Of a DNA stretch of 64,000 bases, positions 55,637 through 64,000 are shown piece after piece. This DNA is from Calothrix sp. NIES-4101 (GTDB lineage: Bacteria > Cyanobacteriota > Cyanobacteriia > Cyanobacteriales > Nostocaceae), in contig AP018280.1 of NCBI GenBank assembly GCA_004296455.1, forward strand, positions 1,736,001-1,800,000, given 5' to 3'. The position numbers and the translations under genes are program-made. Within the stretch, counting starts at the first letter, position 1. Every line of letters begins with the position of its first letter. The notes beneath the pieces were generated by a model. That model worked only from the letters and a program-made list of their open reading frames with translations. It ran no database searches and was not told where the DNA came from.

Positions 55637-57418
55637 ATGAATGAAGCTGACACCCCAGATAATGGGGCTGATACAAAAACTCCACTATCTGAGAATGCCG
55701 AACAACAAAATACATCGCCATATTTAAGTTGCCCGTTTGAGTCGGTGTTACCAAATCAAAATCCTGAGATACCGAAGGAGATTCTCAAACTGCCTTCGAC
55801 ATTTTCTCAAGAAAGGGCAGAGTATAGGAAAGATGATGATTCTCAATTAGAATCTCCAAATATTAGCAACTCTATCTGCCGGGATTCAGAATTGAATCCA
55901 GTTTTAACCTTAGGTAACGGGCAATGGGAAAGCAAAATTATCCACGATATCAATGCATTAGAAGTTACACAGGAAGAGAATGTATCGGAAAATATATTTA
56001 ATGATGTAGTTTCCCAGAATCCGGAAACTTCGCCACAAGATGACTGGGTAGCTGAACCCGAACGACATAAATTAGCTTTAATTGATGCCGAATTCCAGCA
56101 ACTTTTGGCACTGAACCATGAATTGCGGACAGCCAACGATCAGTTGTACGATCGCGTGGAAGAACTGACATCAAAATTATCAGACTCGGAAAAATCCTTA
56201 CAGTTGCAGCAAAAACGCTATCAAGTCACCGAGTCAATGCTCAAAGAGCAAACGCAAGAACTCTGTGCGGTACAAGAACAAGTTCAAGTAGTTTACCAAC
56301 AATTAGAAAATTCTTTACAAAACGTCCAACGCCAAGAAACTTTAATCGAAACTTATAAAGCCCAGTTAGAATTTAGCCAGCAACGACTTGCTCAATTAGA
56401 GCGAGAGTGTTCTTTGCTGCAAACAAACCATAACGAACAATCACAGCAGCTATTCCAATCAGAAAACGCTTGTCGTGAGTTGCGAACCAGGTTAATGCGC
56501 CAACAGCGTCAAACTTTGCAGTTCAAAGCCGCTTTAGAAAAATGCTTGGAAAATCCAGTAGGGGATACTGAAGCCGATAATGGTAAAGATGATACTTCTT
56601 TTGCTAGCGGTGCGAATCATCAGGAGTCTCCTTTTTTAAAGAAATTTAAGTCATTATTTGTTAATGCTCAACCAATTAAACCTTGGTCGGCTGATGTAGA
56701 ATTTTTTGATCAGGATGTTGAGAATAACAAAGAGGTAATTTTATCAACTCCCTTGGAAACTCAATCTCCGGCATACCCCAACCCCAGAGAGGAAATTCAA
56801 CCAACAACGGAAACTGCACCCACGCAACCAACAGCGCCAACAACAGAAACAACACCCGAATCATTTTTTCCCAATTCGGATTCTCCCAATTCGGATTCTC
56901 CCAATTTCAATTCTCCACACTTTAATTCTCCAAGCATAGAAGAACAAATTGATAGTGTTATTCAAATGTTTTTTGCTTCTCAGTCAGAGTCCAAATTGGA
57001 TATGGGTGAGTATGGCGAAATTTCCCACGAAGAATTAAGCAGTTTAGATTCAGTTTGGGATACAGATGCAAATCAGTTGGAATCAAATAAATTAAACGTC
57101 CACAAAACTAACAATTCTAGTAACACAAACACAACTTCCTTAGAGAATTTTGACACTAACGATGTATCAATTACACCTGAGATAGTGATTGAACCTAATA
57201 CCCAAAAACAACAATATCAGGAAGAAGAACAAGATTATTGGGCAGAAGTTTCGCAACTGACACATCTTGACTTACCTGTGAGCGAATCTCCCTTCCATCC
57301 TCCCAATCCAGAAGATGAAACCTCACCTTCGCCAGTTATTTATCCCAACCGTCCACCAAAAGGACGTAAATCATTTGCCTCAGTAGAATTACCTAAATTT
57401 AAGCCGCCAAATAAATAA
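55637..57418 (+). CDS. Unknown coiled-coil protein with Ser/Pro/Asn-rich repeats (593 aa)
   Basis: I do not recognise the family. Residues about 150-305 are a long coiled coil ([40 protein letters not shown]). The C-terminal half is of low complexity: Thr/Pro-rich near 395-420, then a five-fold [10 protein letters not shown]-like repeat near 415-435, then acidic Asn-rich sequence. The C-terminus ends in a basic, Pro-rich peptide ([18 protein letters not shown]) that could be a binding motif. There is no signal peptide. Such proteins often act as scaffolds or in septum and cell-shape complexes. ATG 55637 is preferred to the GTG just before it. Confidence 0.8.
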   Translation: MNEADTPDNGADTKTPLSENAEQQNTSPYLSCPFESVLPNQNPEIPKEILKLPSTFSQERAEYRKDDDSQLESPNISNSICRDSELNPVLTLGNGQWESKIIHDINALEVTQEENVSENIFNDVVSQNPETSPQDDWVAEPERHKLALIDAEFQQLLALNHELRTANDQLYDRVEELTSKLSDSEKSLQLQQKRYQVTESMLKEQTQELCAVQEQVQVVYQQLENSLQNVQRQETLIETYKAQLEFSQQRLAQLERECSLLQTNHNEQSQQLFQSENACRELRTRLMRQQRQTLQFKAALEKCLENPVGDTEADNGKDDTSFASGANHQESPFLKKFKSLFVNAQPIKPWSADVEFFDQDVENNKEVILSTPLETQSPAYPNPREEIQPTTETAPTQPTAPTTETTPESFFPNSDSPNSDSPNFNSPHFNSPSIEEQIDSVIQMFFASQSESKLDMGEYGEISHEELSSLDSVWDTDANQLESNKLNVHKTNNSSNTNTTSLENFDTNDVSITPEIVIEPNTQKQQYQEEEQDYWAEVSQLTHLDLPVSESPFHPPNPEDETSPSPVIYPNRPPKGRKSFASVELPKFKPPNK

Positions 57419-57516
57419 TATTAATATGCACTCAAAGTTTATTTTTGCCCCGACTTTTCAGGATCATAAAACCTCATTTGCGCGATGATAATCCTTGTAC
57501 CACAAAGAGGTTAAGT

Positions 57517-57609
57517 ATGACAGCGATCGCATCGATCACAGCCAGAGAAATTTTAGACTCTCGCGGTAATCCGACTGTAGAAGTTGATGTTGTGTTAGCA
57601 GAACTTTAA
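57517..57609 (+). pseudogene. 5' fragment of an enolase gene (30 codons)
   Basis: ATG at 57517 with an AGAGG ribosome site starts [20 protein letters not shown] followed by [10 protein letters not shown] and a stop. This is the exact N-terminus of cyanobacterial enolase. The frame breaks off just where the enolase glycine-rich loop should begin. The 400 missing residues are not in the window, so this is a truncated duplicate; the complete eno must be elsewhere. It sits directly in front of the prenyltransferase-like gene and may supply that gene's promoter and leader. Confidence 0.85.
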
Positions 57610-57633
57610 GAAGCATTGATAACCACCAATCTG

Positions 57634-58509
57634 ATGAGAACACAACAAATCGAATCAGCGATCGCCAGTGCAGTGGAATATTTACAGAGTAATCAGTGTG
57701 CCACCGGTGGTTTCTGTGCTGACAAAAGTGAATGCCAAGAAGCCAATGCTAGTGATACCTTTTTTGCTGTTGCTGCATTTCAAATCTTAGGATTAGAACC
57801 ACCCAATCGCCAGCAGATATGCGATTATCTGTACTCTCTGCTGAATCTAGCTCAGAAAAACTTTGATATTTCCCCTAGAGGCAGCATCTCGCCAGCAGCC
57901 TTCAATTATTTGTATTTTCCGCTTTATACTCTGTATCGGTTAGGTGTAACTGACTTGGTAAACGAGTGGAAACAGGCGATCGCACAGTTTGAGATTACAT
58001 TGCCACAGGAAAGTAATCTAACCGAAATGGGGGCAACGCAACAATGGTTAGTACGTAAAATCCGCACAAAAAAGATTTGGGGAGATTTACCAGAAAAGCA
58101 ACACATCCTTGATTTTGTCCTGCAACTGAAGCATGGGGGTGGTGGCTTTGGTATCAAACTCAATTTAATTGAAACCTATTGGAGTCTAGCTGTTTTACGA
58201 GAATTGGATTATGAATTGATGCAATTAAATGATACTCGACGTTTCATTGAACAACTTCAAGTCAAGGAAACTGGTTTTACTAACACAGTCGATAGTTTAT
58301 CTACAAACATGGATATTATCTATGCTGGCATCTTTGGCAGTAATCTCTTAAAGATGGAAATTCCTGATCTCAAATCGGCAATTCAATTTGTGGGGATGTG
58401 CCAGATGGAAAAGGGAGGCTTCGCCCGTGCCCCTGTCACCTTACCCGATATTGAGACAACCTACCGCGCTTTGAAAATTCTGCAATTACTACAATTATCT
58501 AAACTGTAG
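57634..58509 (+). CDS. Prenyltransferase/squalene-cyclase-like alpha-alpha toroid protein (291 aa)
   Basis: The protein shows four or more copies of a helix-pair motif with a Gly-Gly-Phe turn: CATGGFCADKSE, HGGGGFGIKLNLIETYWSL, KETGFTNTVDSLST and EKGGFARAPVTLPDIETTYR. This is the alpha/alpha toroid seen in protein prenyltransferase beta subunits and terpene cyclases. The cyclase DXDD acid motif was not seen, so it is probably not a hopene cyclase. ATG 57634 is chosen over the TTG six codons earlier. It lies 24 bases after the enolase fragment. The substrate is unknown. Confidence 0.82.
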   Translation: MRTQQIESAIASAVEYLQSNQCATGGFCADKSECQEANASDTFFAVAAFQILGLEPPNRQQICDYLYSLLNLAQKNFDISPRGSISPAAFNYLYFPLYTLYRLGVTDLVNEWKQAIAQFEITLPQESNLTEMGATQQWLVRKIRTKKIWGDLPEKQHILDFVLQLKHGGGGFGIKLNLIETYWSLAVLRELDYELMQLNDTRRFIEQLQVKETGFTNTVDSLSTNMDIIYAGIFGSNLLKMEIPDLKSAIQFVGMCQMEKGGFARAPVTLPDIETTYRALKILQLLQLSKL

Positions 58510-58526
58510 TCTCAAAATAGCTAGAT

Positions 58527-58604
58527 CATAGCGTTTTCTAAACCACTGATATACAACACCTAAATTTCGAGCAAACATATATTAAGAGTTCGGAAAACGC
58601 TATG
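58527..58604. repeat. 12-bp perfect inverted repeat spanning 78 bases (possible MITE)
   Basis: CATAGCGTTTTC at 58527-58538 and its exact complement GAAAACGCTATG at 58593-58604 bound an AT-rich interior. It could be a tiny non-autonomous element or a hairpin in the leader of the following gene; it contains the upstream candidate start of that gene. Confidence 0.55.
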
Positions 58605-58637
58605 TTTGTTGTTAACAAAATATTATTTCTACACATT

Positions 58638-59459
58638 ATGCTGATTGATGAAAATTACCTTATCCGACTTGCACAAGGACAGTTAAATATTTTAGAAAAA
58701 TGTCCGCGTCAATTTCAACACACTTATTTAGAACAATTATATTCTCCCGCAGACCCACAACATGAGGAAAAACAACTTTTAGGAAGTCGTTTCCACTTAT
58801 TGATGCAGCAGCGAGAAATGGGTTTACCTATTGATAATTTTTTATCAGCAGATACACAATTACAAGCTTGGATAAGCGGGTTTGCGGAGGTAGCGCCGGA
58901 GATTTTAGAACTTGCCAATCAAGACATTTTTCGCGAAAGTGAACAATACCGAACTTTGCAAGTCCAAGATTATTTATTGACAGTGGTTTATGATTTATTA
59001 CTAGCAGATAATCATCAAGCGCAAATTCTCGATTGGAAAACCTATCCCAAACCACAAAATCAAACTTTTTTAGAAAGAAACTGGCAAACACGACTTTATC
59101 TCTATGTTTTGGCAGAAACTAGTCAGTATGCACCAGAAAATATTTCCATGACTTATTGGTTTGTACAACCAGAAGGGAAGCCTACAAATATTAAGTTTAG
59201 TTACAGCACTGCTCAACATGAGCAAATCAAAAAAAGATTAGATCAATTATTAAATAAATTAAGGCAATGGTTAACTCAATATGACGCTGGACAAGAATTT
59301 CCGCAAGTCCCTGAAGGTAATAAAGCTTGTGAATATTGTCAGTTTGCTGTGCGATGCGATCGCGCATATGCTACTCATGAATTTTCTACAAATAATTCCT
59401 CTTCTAGTACAGGTAATAATCTCCTCGACCTTGCTACGATTGAAGAGGTAAGTCTTTAA
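58638..59459 (+). CDS. PD-(D/E)XK nuclease-family protein with Cas4/AddB-type Cys set (273 aa)
   Basis: It has the RecB-nuclease layout: GSRFHLLMQQ (the His), a catalytic ILDWKTYPKP (D-x-K type) and helix QTRLYLYVLAE. Cys22 (LEKCPRQFQ) and three C-terminal Cys in CEYCQFAVRC match the one-plus-three arrangement that holds a 4Fe-4S cluster in AddB, Cas4 and Dna2. No CRISPR or cas genes are nearby, so a stand-alone repair nuclease is likely. ATG 58638 is preferred to 58602, because the latter sits inside the inverted repeat and adds a hydrophobic tail not seen in the family. The next genes are a GNAT and recJ. Confidence 0.85.
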   Translation: MLIDENYLIRLAQGQLNILEKCPRQFQHTYLEQLYSPADPQHEEKQLLGSRFHLLMQQREMGLPIDNFLSADTQLQAWISGFAEVAPEILELANQDIFRESEQYRTLQVQDYLLTVVYDLLLADNHQAQILDWKTYPKPQNQTFLERNWQTRLYLYVLAETSQYAPENISMTYWFVQPEGKPTNIKFSYSTAQHEQIKKRLDQLLNKLRQWLTQYDAGQEFPQVPEGNKACEYCQFAVRCDRAYATHEFSTNNSSSSTGNNLLDLATIEEVSL

Positions 59460-59557
59460 AGTTGATTAATCACAAATAATTAATAATAGATACCTTGTTG
59501 GTGTTAGCAACAAATATGTCAGTCTAAATAGTACTGTAATTAGTGCTGTAATATTTT

Positions 59558-60217
59558 ATGCAGTTTGATGATAATGATGCAGTCTTTGTTCGCGAGTTAG
59601 GAATTGATGATATTGCTCCCATTTACCATTTGGGAGAAGAGTTATTTACAAATGAATTATATCCGTATTTATACCGGACTTGGGATGAATGGGAGGTAAT
59701 TGGACTTTACAATACTGACCCGGAATATTGCCTAGTTGCCGAGATTGATGGCGAACTGGCGGGGTTTATTTTAGGTACAATTATTACCAAAGCATCTTTG
59801 ACTTACGGTTACATCTTATGGCTGGGAGTCAATCCCAAATACCAGCGTCGAGGCGTTGCTGATAAACTGGTCGATAAAGCGATCGCCCGGATGATTGAAG
59901 ATGGTGCTAGGTTTATGTTAGTTGATACTGACCCGGCAAACGTCCCAGCAATTAGATTTTTTAACCGCAAAGGTTTTGGTAATACCCGCGAACATGTTTT
60001 TCTGTCGATGAATCTCAGTCAACACGAACATTACGGCAGGTTAATCGAATACGAATATCAAAAAGCTGAACGTGCAGGTTATCGCCGTGTTACTCAACGC
60101 AGTCGTCGCAACCCCAATTTGCGTGCAGGGAAACCCGATGCGGCAGCAAATGAAATTGTGCTGAATCCGCTCGTTGAGGAAGGAGAAAGGGAAAAAGATA
60201 AAGGCGAAAAGGAGTAG
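59558..60217 (+). CDS. GNAT-family N-acetyltransferase (219 aa)
   Basis: The GNAT fold is shown by YILWLGVNPKYQRRGVADKL (acetyl-CoA-binding Q/RxxGxG/A) and ARFMLVDTDPANVPAIRFFN. A positively charged, Arg-rich C-terminal extension (RVTQRSRRNPNLRAGK) is unusual and may bind nucleic acid or ribosomal protein. The substrate is unknown; RimI-like protein acetylation is possible. It is followed by recJ in the same direction (gap 93 bases). Confidence 0.9.
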   Translation: MQFDDNDAVFVRELGIDDIAPIYHLGEELFTNELYPYLYRTWDEWEVIGLYNTDPEYCLVAEIDGELAGFILGTIITKASLTYGYILWLGVNPKYQRRGVADKLVDKAIARMIEDGARFMLVDTDPANVPAIRFFNRKGFGNTREHVFLSMNLSQHEHYGRLIEYEYQKAERAGYRRVTQRSRRNPNLRAGKPDAAANEIVLNPLVEEGEREKDKGEKE

Positions 60218-60310
60218 GAAAAATAACATTTTAAGCGAACATGTGTATCATTAATTTTAGAGTCAACTCAAAAATTAGCGATCGCATTTCCTAAATTCTC
60301 ACTCGACAAC

Positions 60311-62770
60311 ATGCCTGAACAACAATGGAATCTAGTTGCATCTGAACAACCTCCAGAATGGTTTCTGGAAGCCGTGAAACTCCATACCCCAAATTCGCGA
60401 GGGTATTTTGCTGCACAGTTATTATGGCAAAGAGGCATTCATAACCCCGCACAACTAGAGGCTTTTGTCAATCCCAAAATATATCAGGCAGCGAGTGCCT
60501 TTGAATTTGGGCAAGAAATGCAGTTAGCGGTGGCAAGGTTGCAGGCGGCGAGGGCAAATCGCGAAAAAGTGGCGATTTGGGGAGATTTTGACGCGGATGG
60601 AATTACTTCAACATCAGTTCTCTGGGATGGTTTAGGGCAGTTTTTTCCTAAAAATACAAAGTTGAGTTACTACATCCCCAATCGGATGACGGAATCCCAC
60701 GGCTTGAATTTGAAGGGGATTGATAATTTAGCGAGACAGGGATGTAAGCTAATTGTTACTTGTGACACAGGTAGCACTAATATTGATGAAATTATCCATG
60801 CCAATCAACTCGGTATTGATGTTATTGTCACCGACCACCATACATTACCATCTGAGAGACCTCCAGTTGCGGCAATCATTAACCCGCGCTATTTAGCTAA
60901 GGAACATCCTTTGTACCACCTGAGTGGAGTGGCGGTAGCCTACAAGCTTGTGGAAGCTCTTTACAACGCTTTACCCAATATTCCCCAGCAACCACTGGAA
61001 GATTTACTCGATTTAGTCGCTGTGGGATTAATTGCAGACTTGGTGCAACTGAGTGGGGATTGTCGTTATCTAGCTCAACGTGGGATTCAACGCTTACAAG
61101 CAGACTTTCTACAACCAGCAACATTACGCCGCCGTCCAGGATTAGGAAGACTATTAGAATTGTGCCAAAAAAGTGGCGATCGCCCAACTGATATTTCCTT
61201 TGGTTTGGGGCCAAGAATTAATGCTGTCAGTCGTATCCAAGGCGACGCCAGGTTTTGCGTGGAATTACTGACAAGTCGTGACCAAGAGCAAGTGCAACAA
61301 CTGGCAGAAGCAGCCGAACTCGCAAATTCTCGCCGCAAGTCACTCCAAAAAGATGTCTCGCAGCAAGTGAATTCCAAGCTTTCTCAACTCGATTTATCTA
61401 CTACTAGCGTTATCGTTTTGGCAGACCCGCAATGGTCGCCTGGTGTTTTAGGTTTAGTGGCGGGACAAGTAGCACAGGAAACTGGAAGACCGACAATTCT
61501 TTTAAGTACGGAAGTCGAAATTGATGTGGAGAGAGGGAAAAGCACAGAAGAAGCAGAAAATGCAATTGAGGATCAAATTAGTTCCCCATCTTCACCTAAC
61601 CTAGCCCGTGGTTCAGCACGCTCAATTAATTCAGTTGATTTATATCAATTAGTAAAAGATCAAGCACATTTATTACATAAATTTGGTGGACATCCGTTTG
61701 CGGCGGGTTTGAGTTTGCCAGTGGAAAATATTCCTATTTTTACGCAGGCAATTAACCAAAGTTTGCGGCGTACATTAGCTGGTGTATCGCTTGTACCGAC
61801 TATACAAGCGGATATTACCGTCAAAGTTGCAGACTTAGGGAAAGAATTATTTTTAGAATTTAAATTATTGGAACCCTGTGGAATGGGCAATCCAGCACCA
61901 AAATTATTCATTCAAAATTGTTGGTTTGAGAATGCTTGGCATCGAAATCAAGAAGATGCCAAAGGTAAAAAAATACAATATATCAAAACCGAATTTGATA
62001 TTCGCGATGAATCAACAAAAAGCCCTTTTCCGGGAATTTGGTGGGGACATTACAAAGATGAGTTACCGATTGGCAGATGCGATTGTATTGCCGAACTTGA
62101 TTTTAATAGTTTTAAAAAACGCTATGAAATCCGTTTAATTGCGGTGCGCCCTGCCCAGAGTTTAATCGAAAATGGAGTGAATTTAGATTTTACAAATAGC
62201 CCTGATGGAAATTCAAAATTTGCCTTAGATTGGCGATACTTATCTGATTTATCTTCTAATTTATCTAATGTTTCCGTTGATGAAATCTCTTCCAATTCGA
62301 CAGCAATTCCCGTGCGGGAAATTCCCATAAGCTGGGATGAAATTAGGATTTGGCTGAAGCGATCGCGTCATCAAAATAAACCTCTGGCACTGGCTTGGAA
62401 AAAACCTGAACATCAAGCACCACAAGATATTTGGCTTCATCTTGCTGGGTTCGCGAAATACCTTCTACGTACCGAACAAGCGGTAAGCCGTGTACAATTA
62501 CGAGAAAAAATTGGTATTGGTGATCAACCTTTACATTTAGGTTTAAAAGCTTTGCGTTGTTTGGGAATTAAAGCAATGTTAAGCGATCGCGCAGTCAGTC
62601 CTCAAGAATATCGCTTTTTAGTTTTTGTTGAAGATTTAGATTACCAAACAAATTTGGAACAGGCAGAATCTTCACTTCAACAATTTCTAGCAGCAGTCAA
62701 AGAAGAACAATTTCAACGCGATTATTTTGCCACAGTGCCGCTATCTACAATTCTAACGATGGTGGCTTAA
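60311..62770 (+). CDS. recJ: Single-stranded-DNA-specific exonuclease RecJ (819 aa)
   Basis: DHH phosphoesterase motifs are present: WGDFDADGITSTS (motif I), KLIVTCDTGS, VTDHHTLP (DHH) and the DHHA1 signature KFGGHPFAAGLS. An OB-like domain (about 510-620) and a further C-terminal domain follow, which makes the protein longer than E. coli RecJ (577 aa), as in many cyanobacteria. An unusual acidic insertion (about 410-440) lies within the DHHA1 region. RecJ degrades single-stranded DNA 5' to 3' in recombination and mismatch repair. The PD-(D/E)XK gene upstream fits this role. Confidence 0.95.
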   Translation: MPEQQWNLVASEQPPEWFLEAVKLHTPNSRGYFAAQLLWQRGIHNPAQLEAFVNPKIYQAASAFEFGQEMQLAVARLQAARANREKVAIWGDFDADGITSTSVLWDGLGQFFPKNTKLSYYIPNRMTESHGLNLKGIDNLARQGCKLIVTCDTGSTNIDEIIHANQLGIDVIVTDHHTLPSERPPVAAIINPRYLAKEHPLYHLSGVAVAYKLVEALYNALPNIPQQPLEDLLDLVAVGLIADLVQLSGDCRYLAQRGIQRLQADFLQPATLRRRPGLGRLLELCQKSGDRPTDISFGLGPRINAVSRIQGDARFCVELLTSRDQEQVQQLAEAAELANSRRKSLQKDVSQQVNSKLSQLDLSTTSVIVLADPQWSPGVLGLVAGQVAQETGRPTILLSTEVEIDVERGKSTEEAENAIEDQISSPSSPNLARGSARSINSVDLYQLVKDQAHLLHKFGGHPFAAGLSLPVENIPIFTQAINQSLRRTLAGVSLVPTIQADITVKVADLGKELFLEFKLLEPCGMGNPAPKLFIQNCWFENAWHRNQEDAKGKKIQYIKTEFDIRDESTKSPFPGIWWGHYKDELPIGRCDCIAELDFNSFKKRYEIRLIAVRPAQSLIENGVNLDFTNSPDGNSKFALDWRYLSDLSSNLSNVSVDEISSNSTAIPVREIPISWDEIRIWLKRSRHQNKPLALAWKKPEHQAPQDIWLHLAGFAKYLLRTEQAVSRVQLREKIGIGDQPLHLGLKALRCLGIKAMLSDRAVSPQEYRFLVFVEDLDYQTNLEQAESSLQQFLAAVKEEQFQRDYFATVPLSTILTMVA

Positions 62771-62774
62771 GCAA

Positions 62775-63164
62775 CTATTCTTGTAACTTGCTGACATTTG
62801 CTTCCCAGTTTTTGCCATCAAAGGGAACTATTTCAAAATTCACAATAGCATTCCCATCTAAGCATCTGACATTGACATCAATACCATCTGGATGGCTACG
62901 AGGGATATAAAAAGGATGAATTCCGCAAACACTGCAAAATTTATGTTGGGCAATGCCAGTATTAAAAGTATAGGTTGTTAATACATCTTCACCTTTGAGT
63001 AAGGTAAATTGATCTCGCTTCACGATTAAATGTAAAAAGCCTTTTTTGCTGCAAATCGAACAATTGCAATCATCAGCTTTGTGTTTTTCGACTTCAACCC
63101 GAAAGCGCACTGCACCGCAGTGACAACCGCCTTCATATACGACTGGATTATTTTTGGCTACCAT
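62775..63164 (-). CDS. GFA-family (glutathione-dependent formaldehyde-activating) zinc protein (129 aa)
   Basis: The conserved Cys motifs are GGCHCGAVRF (CxC), DCNCSICSKKGFLH (CxCxxC) and FCSVCGIHPFY. These residues bind two zincs in the Gfa/CENP-V-like fold. The name comes from one characterised member; most homologues have no proven reaction. It is convergent with recJ (stop codons 4 bases apart), so probably a separate unit. Length is normal. Confidence 0.92.
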   Translation of the reverse strand: MVAKNNPVVYEGGCHCGAVRFRVEVEKHKADDCNCSICSKKGFLHLIVKRDQFTLLKGEDVLTTYTFNTGIAQHKFCSVCGIHPFYIPRSHPDGIDVNVRCLDGNAIVNFEIVPFDGKNWEANVSKLQE

Positions 63165-63182
63165 TGATTGCTACCAAATATT

Positions 63183-63216
63183 GGGGAAGATGGGGAGATG
63201 GGGAGATGGGGAGAAG
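63183..63216. repeat. Short tandem repeat (GGGGAGAT)
   Basis: An 8-base unit is repeated about four times between the GFA gene and yifB. The same type of repeat, with one extra base, occurs at 18148-18174. This is typical of STRR sequences in heterocystous cyanobacteria. Confidence 0.85.
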
Positions 63217-63308
63217 AATTAATCATAACTAATTAGCCGGAATTGATATCACAAGTAAAAATGCGAACACGTAAAAAATACTTTCATGCGATCGCTTTCC
63301 AACTTTGC

Positions 63309-64000
63309 TTATTGCATTCTATCAATAGTACGATATTGAATTGCCTCCGCCACATGATGAGGCTTTAACTGCTCATCTCCAGCCAAATCTGCGATCGTTC
63401 TCGCAACTTTTAAGATTCTGTCGCTGGCTCTCGCTGATAAACCTAATTTATTAATGGCAGCCTCTAATAATTTCTTACTCGCCTCATCTAACTGACACCA
63501 TGTATTTAAATGACGACTTTGCATTTGAGCATTACAACGCACATTTCGTTCATTTTCAAACCTCGTGGCAGCCATTTCCCTAGCTTTAATTACCCTCTCC
63601 CGCACATTTACCGAAGCTTCTCCCTTTGGTTGCTGAGTAATTTCATCAGGCTTCAATCTATTTACAGCCACCTGCAAATCAATTCTATCCATCAGTGGAC
63701 CCGAAAGTTTTGCCCAATATTGCTCACGCTGTCTTGGCGAACAAGTACAGGCTTGGATGGTATCGCCATAATAACCACAAGGACAAGGATTTGTACTGGC
63801 AACTAATGTAAACTGCGTCGGAAATGTCACAGATTGTTTAGTCCGTGATATTGTTACAAAACCATCTTCCAAAGGCTGTCGTAAAAATTCCAAAACATCA
63901 CGCTTAAACTCCGTGAGTTCATCCATAAACAAAATACCGTGGTGCGATAGAGAAATTTCACCCGGACGGGGAATGCTACCACCACCCACTAAAGAAGGTC
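63309..64000 (-). CDS. yifB: C-terminal part of YifB/ComM-like AAA ATPase (Mg-chelatase-like); 5' end outside window
   Basis: The frame is open to the right edge, so the visible 226 residues or so are the C-terminal part. It shows GGGSIPRPGEISLSHHGILF, the Walker B LFMDELTEFKRDVLEFLRQP and the four-Cys block CPCGYYGD...CTCSPRQ. Sensor motif MDRIDLQVAV and C-terminal lid AAINKLGLSARASDRILKVA follow. Walker A must lie upstream of the window. YifB/ComM helicases act on branch migration in natural transformation. Together with PilT and the HhH lipoprotein elsewhere, it fits a competence theme, which is inference. Confidence 0.92.
   Translation of the reverse strand, partial: PSLVGGGSIPRPGEISLSHHGILFMDELTEFKRDVLEFLRQPLEDGFVTISRTKQSVTFPTQFTLVASTNPCPCGYYGDTIQACTCSPRQREQYWAKLSGPLMDRIDLQVAVNRLKPDEITQQPKGEASVNVRERVIKAREMAATRFENERNVRCNAQMQSRHLNTWCQLDEASKKLLEAAINKLGLSARASDRILKVARTIADLAGDEQLKPHHVAEAIQYRTIDRMQ

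Noticed and set aside
57517-58509. Enolase fused to the prenyltransferase-like protein
   Set aside because: The enolase fragment ends in a stop at 57607-57609 and the next gene is in its own frame with a separate ATG.
1-64000. CRISPR arrays, rRNA, tRNA, tmRNA, 6S RNA
   Set aside because: None seen by eye; a covariance-model scan would be needed to exclude small structured RNAs.

Overview
The window looks like a chromosome segment of a filamentous, probably heterocyst-forming (Nostocales-type) cyanobacterium. The basis is dense HIP1 sites (GCGATCGC), a phycobilisome gene group (nblA, a CpcS-type lyase, cpcL, cpcG), the photosystem I subunit gene psaX, giant serine/threonine kinase-histidine kinase fusions of the HstK kind, short tandem G-rich repeats, and a long CHAT-TPR protein. 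No rRNA, tRNA or CRISPR array was seen. Genus is inference.

Layout. 1-9.5 kb: two tandem paralogous giant signalling kinases (the first cut by the window edge), separated and followed by decayed transposon debris (ISAzo13-like remnant, receiver-domain fragment, IS4 remnant). 9.5-13.5 kb: light-harvesting region with nblA (55 aa, minus strand), cpcS, an unknown HExxH protein, cpcL (membrane-anchored rod linker) and cpcG (rod-core linker). 13.6-19.7 kb: a KaiB-domain protein, pilT, a small hydrophobic-hairpin protein, a response regulator, lipA and psaX. 20-25 kb: a hybrid histidine kinase with an intact IS66-family element inserted at its stop codon (8-bp target duplication visible), then a PlsC-like acyltransferase. 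25.2-27 kb: proS. 27.3-34.1 kb: a three-gene unit of a 1525-aa TPR-CHAT protease-like protein, a 116-aa protein and a 514-aa protein with C-terminal membrane segments. This is the best candidate for an undescribed system.

34.2-43 kb: housekeeping and stress genes (photolyase, Nudix hydrolase, class II glutamine amidotransferase, M20 amidohydrolase, GST, L,D-transpeptidase, universal stress protein, DUF1499, cysteine desulfurase). 43-50.9 kb: cell-surface genes (a lipoprotein with PLD, EF-hand and HhH domains; a secreted CAP protein; a 1047-aa PBP/DUF4912 protein) and a histidine kinase with a degenerate ATP lid. 51.6-57.4 kb: a DUF318 permease with its TIGR03943/DUF1980 partner, a membrane-anchored Ig/propeller-like protein and a coiled-coil protein. 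57.5-64 kb: a 30-codon enolase 5' fragment, an alpha/alpha-toroid prenyltransferase-like protein, a Cas4/AddB-like PD-(D/E)XK protein, a GNAT, recJ, a GFA-family protein and the 3' part of yifB/comM.

How the genes fit together. The phycobilisome block holds genes for making (cpcS), assembling (cpcG, cpcL) and dismantling (nblA) the antenna. CpcL-type linkers are known to attach rods to photosystem I, and psaX lies 6 kb away. The recJ and PD-(D/E)XK neighbourhood suggests DNA repair. The remaining neighbours are mostly independent transcription units in both orientations.
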